DNA of 16,074 nt from JACPLA01 sp035291905 (GTDB lineage: Bacteria > Bacteroidota > Ignavibacteria > UBA10030): contig DATDRF010000082.1 in assembly GCA_035291905.1 (NCBI GenBank), positions 1 through 16,074 on the forward strand, written 5' to 3'. The position numbers and the translations under genes are program-made. Shown piece after piece: positions 12,825 to 16,074 of the stretch (position 1 is its first letter; each line of letters starts with the position of its first letter). Below the pieces are notes generated by a model. The model had not been told where the DNA came from. It saw nothing but the letters and a program-made list of their open reading frames with translations, and did not search any database.

Positions 12825-15017
12825 TTACCCTACTGCCCCGAGATTCCACGATTCCCTGTAAAGCTCGAAAAAATGATCCCGCAGCGGCGCATGGTCATCC
12901 ATGCGCAACTCCGGATCCCGCCCGATCAGTGCGAACGCTTCATCCCGTGCCAACAGGAGTATCTCCGCATCCTCGACGATGTTGGCGATCCTGAATTCCG
13001 GCATGCCGCTCTGGCGCGTCCCAAGCAGCTCGCCGGGCCCGCGCAGCTTCAAATCCACCTCGGCGATCTTGAACCCGTCGGCCGTCTCAGCCATTGTTTC
13101 GAGCCGCAATCTGGCATGCTCCTTTTCCCGCTGCGTCTCCATGGGATTATTCTTCATCCCTTTGTCGAACCATCCGTAGTTCGCAATGAGAATACAGTAC
13201 GACTGGTCGGCTCCGCGTCCAACCCGCCCCCTCAGCTGGTGAAGCTGCGACAAGCCGAACCGCTCCGCGTTTTCTATGACCATGACGCTTGCGTTCGGAA
13301 TATCGATTCCCACTTCAATGACCGTCGTTGCGACCATCACATGAACTTTCCCCGCCTTGAACTGACGCATCACCTCTTCCTTCTCTTCCGATTTCATCTT
13401 TCCGTGCAGTAAGCCGATGCTCAGATCCGGAAAGACATCCCTCCGTAGCCGCTCAAACTCGGAGGTCGCCGCCTTGAGATCGACTTTCTCGGAATCCTCG
13501 ACGAGGGGAAAAACGATATACGCCTGTCTCCCCTGCTGGACCTCCTGGCGGACGAATGAATAGACTCGTTCCTTCTGGTCCTCCATCCGTATCGCAGTCC
13601 TAATCGGCCTCCGGTTCGCGGGCATTTCATCGAGGGTCGAGACGTCGAGATCTCCGTAGACGGTCATGGCAAGGGTTCGCGGAATGGGGGTCGCCGTCAT
13701 CACCAGTACGTCCGGAGAAGATCCCTTCTCTTTGAGGCCCGCGCGCTGAACAACGCCGAACCGGTGCTGCTCGTCGATCACGACAAATCCAAGCCGTGCA
13801 AACTGGACGTTCTCCTCTATCAGAGCATGCGTCCCAACCACAATGTTCGCTCTCCCGCTTCGGATATCCTCGAGGATTTCCTCTCTGAGTTTCTTGCGCT
13901 GGCCTCCAATCAGAAGCCTGAGGTTCACGGGCATTTCTGCCAGAAATGACTTCAGCGTGCGCACATGCTGCTCTGCCAGGATTTCTGTTGGGGCCATGAA
14001 CGCCACCTGATAGCCGTTCTCCACGGCCACAAGCATGGCCATCAGCGCAACAATGGTCTTCCCGCTTCCGACATCTCCCTGCAGGAGCCTGTTCATGGGA
14101 TGCGTGCTGCGCATGTCCCCGGCGATCTCACGGGTGACTCTTCGTTGGGCCGCGGTGAGGCCGAAGGGGAGCGAATCCACGAGCGTCCGGGCAAGCTTGC
14201 TCTCAATGATGAATGATATCCCCTTTGTTTCCGTGTTTGCTTTCCGTCGGAAGGCCATCATGAGTTCCCAGTAAAACAGCTCGTCGAACTTCAGCCGCGT
14301 GCGCGCTGTCTTGAGCTCGGCAAAATCGGCCGGGAAATGGATCGCCTTCAGGGCGTTGGGCAAATCGGGAAGCTGTCGGGCGGCACGGATATTCTTTGGA
14401 AGGGGATCGGTCAATCCGTTGGTATGTTGCTGCGTAGCAGTCCGGAGAATTCTCCTGAATCCGCGGCTGTCGAGGCCAACCTTGCTGAGGTCGCTCGAGG
14501 AAGAGTACTTTGGTATGATCGCGCCGGTGTTGAACATCTTCCCCCAGTCGGGCTCGTCTTCTTCCAGCGCGCCGCGCAGGCGGTCGAACTCGGGATGCAC
14601 AAATTGCGGCCGGCCGAGCTTGTCCAGCGTCGGTACCGCCGAAACCGCAAGCATCTCTCCGACCTCAAAGGCCTCCCTGACCCATTTGATTCCTTCAAAC
14701 CAGACGCATTGGACGTAACCGGTGTTGTCGCGGATGGTCAGGAAGAAGATAATCCGGTTGGAGCGTTTCGATCTCCTTGCCTCCTGCCGAAACACGTCTC
14801 CAATGACGGTCACTTCTTCTCTTTTGGCGGCAAAGGACTTGAGGCTCGAAATGGGGACGATGGTGCTTCGGTCAAGGTACCCTCGGGGGAAATAGTACAA
14901 CAGGTCGTCTACAGTGGTGATGCCGATGGATTCCAGCGCCGCTGACCGCTTGGGTCCGATTCCCTTGACGTATTGAAGCGGAGATCGTTGATCAGGTGGC
15001 CGTCGGTGTTGAGTCAC
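12825..15017 (-). CDS. recG: ATP-dependent DNA helicase RecG
   Basis: A 730-residue, full-length RecG, the branch-migrating helicase that regresses stalled replication forks and processes Holliday junctions. Near the N-terminus is a helix-hairpin-helix-like YVKGIGPKRSAALESIGI (about 16-33). The OB-fold wedge domain spans about 66-145 (VIGDVF, IIFFLTIRDNTGYVQCVWF). The helicase core has Walker A GDVGSGKT (314-321), motif II DEQH (415-418), motif III TATPIPRT (441-448) and motif VI QLRGRVGR (594-601). The C-terminal segment after 640 (RLRLETMAETADGFKIAEVDLKLRGPGE) carries the RecG-specific TRG-type region. The start codon is GTG at 15017 with GAGGA a few bases upstream, 6 bp after the stop of the metallo-hydrolase gene. 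Confidence 0.97.
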   Translation of the reverse strand: MTQHRRPPDQRSPLQYVKGIGPKRSAALESIGITTVDDLLYYFPRGYLDRSTIVPISSLKSFAAKREEVTVIGDVFRQEARRSKRSNRIIFFLTIRDNTGYVQCVWFEGIKWVREAFEVGEMLAVSAVPTLDKLGRPQFVHPEFDRLRGALEEDEPDWGKMFNTGAIIPKYSSSSDLSKVGLDSRGFRRILRTATQQHTNGLTDPLPKNIRAARQLPDLPNALKAIHFPADFAELKTARTRLKFDELFYWELMMAFRRKANTETKGISFIIESKLARTLVDSLPFGLTAAQRRVTREIAGDMRSTHPMNRLLQGDVGSGKTIVALMAMLVAVENGYQVAFMAPTEILAEQHVRTLKSFLAEMPVNLRLLIGGQRKKLREEILEDIRSGRANIVVGTHALIEENVQFARLGFVVIDEQHRFGVVQRAGLKEKGSSPDVLVMTATPIPRTLAMTVYGDLDVSTLDEMPANRRPIRTAIRMEDQKERVYSFVRQEVQQGRQAYIVFPLVEDSEKVDLKAATSEFERLRRDVFPDLSIGLLHGKMKSEEKEEVMRQFKAGKVHVMVATTVIEVGIDIPNASVMVIENAERFGLSQLHQLRGRVGRGADQSYCILIANYGWFDKGMKNNPMETQREKEHARLRLETMAETADGFKIAEVDLKLRGPGELLGTRQSGMPEFRIANIVEDAEILLLARDEAFALIGRDPELRMDDHAPLRDHFFELYRESWNLGAVG

Positions 15018-15023
15018 AAATCC

Positions 15024-15740
15024 TCAGAGAGTGAGAGGGACTCCAGGCATGAGCGTGTAAACGCTTTTTCTCATGGGAGACGGAAGATGTTTCTTCAGCT
15101 GATCGGGGGTCCCGGCCAGGGGCGGATACGTCCCATAGTGCATTCCGATGATCGCTTTTGGCTTGATCAAGGTGCACGCGAAGGCCGCTTCGCGGGGACC
15201 CATCGTGTAGAGTCCGCCAATCGGCACGATCGCGAGGTGCGGCTTGTAGAGTTCGCCGATCAGTTTCATATCCATGAAGGGGCCTGTGTCTCCCGCATGG
15301 TAGACCTTGTATCCGTTTTCGAATTCAACGACGTATCCTGCAGCCTCGCCTCCAACTATGGGAACCTCCCCGATGTCAATCGCCCCGCTGTGCCGTGCAT
15401 CGACCATGGTGACCCGCAGATTCGATGCCTCGATTGAACCGCCCTTGTTCATCGCCTGAACTTTCGCAGCTCCCATGCGCCCCAGGTAGAGAGCCACTTC
15501 ATGAATCGCTACAACCATGGCTCCTGTCCGGTCCGCAATCTCCAGGACATTTCCCACATGATCGTTGTGACCATGGGTCACAAGAATCAGATCTGCGGCA
15601 ACGCCGCGGACTGCGTTCGGGGGCGATTTGGGATTTTCCAGCCAGGGATCAATGAGAACCCTTGTGCCTTGAGGAGATTCCAACAGAAATGCCGAGTGGC
15701 CGTACCATGTCACCGTCAACTGATGGTTTCGCTTTTTCAT
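15024..15740 (-). CDS. UPF0173-type metal-dependent hydrolase (metallo-beta-lactamase fold)
   Basis: A 238-residue cytoplasmic protein with the metallo-beta-lactamase signature HGHNDH (56-61), an early WYGHSAF segment and LIDPWLENP. Later ligands are DARHSG, HAGDTGPF and the C-terminal HYGTYPPLAGTP, which is characteristic of the UPF0173/YtkL-like group. The length is normal. The substrate of this family is not established to my knowledge. The ATG at 15740 has a strong GGAGGAAA site about 5 nt upstream. It is the first gene of a tight run with recG (6 bp) and the zinc-ribbon gene. Confidence 0.94.
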   Translation of the reverse strand: MKKRNHQLTVTWYGHSAFLLESPQGTRVLIDPWLENPKSPPNAVRGVAADLILVTHGHNDHVGNVLEIADRTGAMVVAIHEVALYLGRMGAAKVQAMNKGGSIEASNLRVTMVDARHSGAIDIGEVPIVGGEAAGYVVEFENGYKVYHAGDTGPFMDMKLIGELYKPHLAIVPIGGLYTMGPREAAFACTLIKPKAIIGMHYGTYPPLAGTPDQLKKHLPSPMRKSVYTLMPGVPLTL

Positions 15741-15824
15741 GGCTTTCCTCCGTCATTCACGTCATCCCCACGTCGATAGCCGTCCAAAGTTACATCCATT
15801 TCACGAAAGATTCACCCTGCCCTT

Positions 15825-15908
15825 CAAGCCAGAAATCCAAAATCCGCAGAGGATTCAAGCCTGAAGTCCGAAATCGACCGCGGCACACCTCCGCGGATTT
15901 CGGACTTC
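15825..15908. repeat. Duplicated unit with long imperfect hairpin, intergenic
   Basis: The stem GAAGTCCGAAAT (15863-15874) plus CCGCGG (15878-15883) pairs with CCGCGG (15891-15896) plus ATTTCGGACTTC (15897-15908). That is 18 bp with a 3-base CGA bulge and a 7-base loop. The left part is a diverged second copy of an upstream unit: CAAGCCAGAAATCC and following bases at 15825 match CAAGCCTGAAGTCC and following bases at 15857 in 17 of 20 positions. The upstream copy (15832-15847) can also pair with the right arm, so alternative folds exist. No T-run follows on either strand. It lies just after the stop of the EamA-like gene and may be a dispersed palindromic element. The rest of the gap (15741-15919) shows no gene or clear promoter. 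Confidence 0.65.
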
Positions 15909-15919
15909 TGATCATGACC

Positions 15920-16074
15920 TCACCCTTTTGCAGGCTGATGGCTCAGCTGGAGCAGGACAATTCCAATGATGATGGCCGTGAGCCCAAGGCCTATACGCGC
16001 ATCAATGTGCTGGTCTCCCCGAATGAGCCCGAACACCGTTCCGGCGAGAGGTGAGCACGCGAAAGCGAGTGCCA
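15920..16074 (-). CDS. C-terminal fragment of an EamA/DMT-type transporter, partial
   Basis: The last 50 codons of a minus-strand gene that runs off the right edge, ending in TGA (15922-15920). The pattern (SPLAGTVFGLIRGDQHIDA, then a hydrophobic GLTAIIIGIVLLQL helix) matches the end of EamA-domain drug/metabolite transporters: penultimate helix, short loop with an acidic residue, last helix. Only this tail is visible, so the family call is moderate and the substrate is unknown. Confidence 0.6.
   Translation of the reverse strand, partial: ALAFACSPLAGTVFGLIRGDQHIDARIGLGLTAIIIGIVLLQLSHQPAKG

Noticed and set aside
12471..13412. Plus-strand open frame (313 codons) opposite recG and the zinc-ribbon gene
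   Set aside because: Antisense to conserved RecG motifs; no motif or start signal of its own.

Overview
All thirteen coding regions lie on the minus strand, so the window is read from right to left. No rRNA, tRNA, integrase, transposase or CRISPR array was seen. The organism is a Gram-negative bacterium: the window encodes a TolC-type outer-membrane channel and a lipoprotein membrane-fusion protein. Base composition is moderately GC-rich. The lineage cannot be fixed from sequence alone; a member of the Bacteroidota/Ignavibacteria neighbourhood is only a guess.

Right end (12351-16074): a partial gene whose product resembles the C-terminus of an EamA/DMT transporter, an intergenic stretch with a duplicated unit and a long hairpin, then a tight run of a UPF0173 metallo-beta-lactamase-fold hydrolase, the helicase RecG (GTG start) and a small membrane protein with a zinc ribbon at each end. 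To its left lie four tandem octamers and a tract that is 88% purine at its core.

Middle (8064-12109): a self-contained transcription unit. It has a near-consensus sigma70-type promoter with a perfect palindrome just downstream of the -10, then two divergent D-Ala-D-Ala-ligase-like ATP-grasp enzymes, a GNAT acetyltransferase, a KamA-type lysine 2,3-aminomutase and a strong intrinsic terminator. The gene content suggests synthesis of a small acetylated or peptide-linked beta-amino acid (beta-lysine) compound. This is the least explained and most interesting part of the window. An M24 (Xaa-Pro type) metallopeptidase follows, apparently with its own start signals.

Left end (1-6593): an efflux operon under a TetR/AcrR regulator, in the order TetR, HlyD-type lipoprotein, ABC ATPase, TolC, ABC ATPase, ABC-2 permease, ABC-2 permease (cut by the window edge). 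Intergenic gaps run from 16 bp down to 4-bp overlaps. It looks like the Escherichia coli cecR-ybhGFSR locus, with the double-ATPase YbhF split into two genes and a TolC gene placed between the halves. Its control region has a TTGACA-N17-TATATT promoter, two matching 28-bp inverted-repeat operators exactly 84 bp apart, and a terminator-like hairpin between them. A cluster of nested palindromes separates this operon from the M24 gene.
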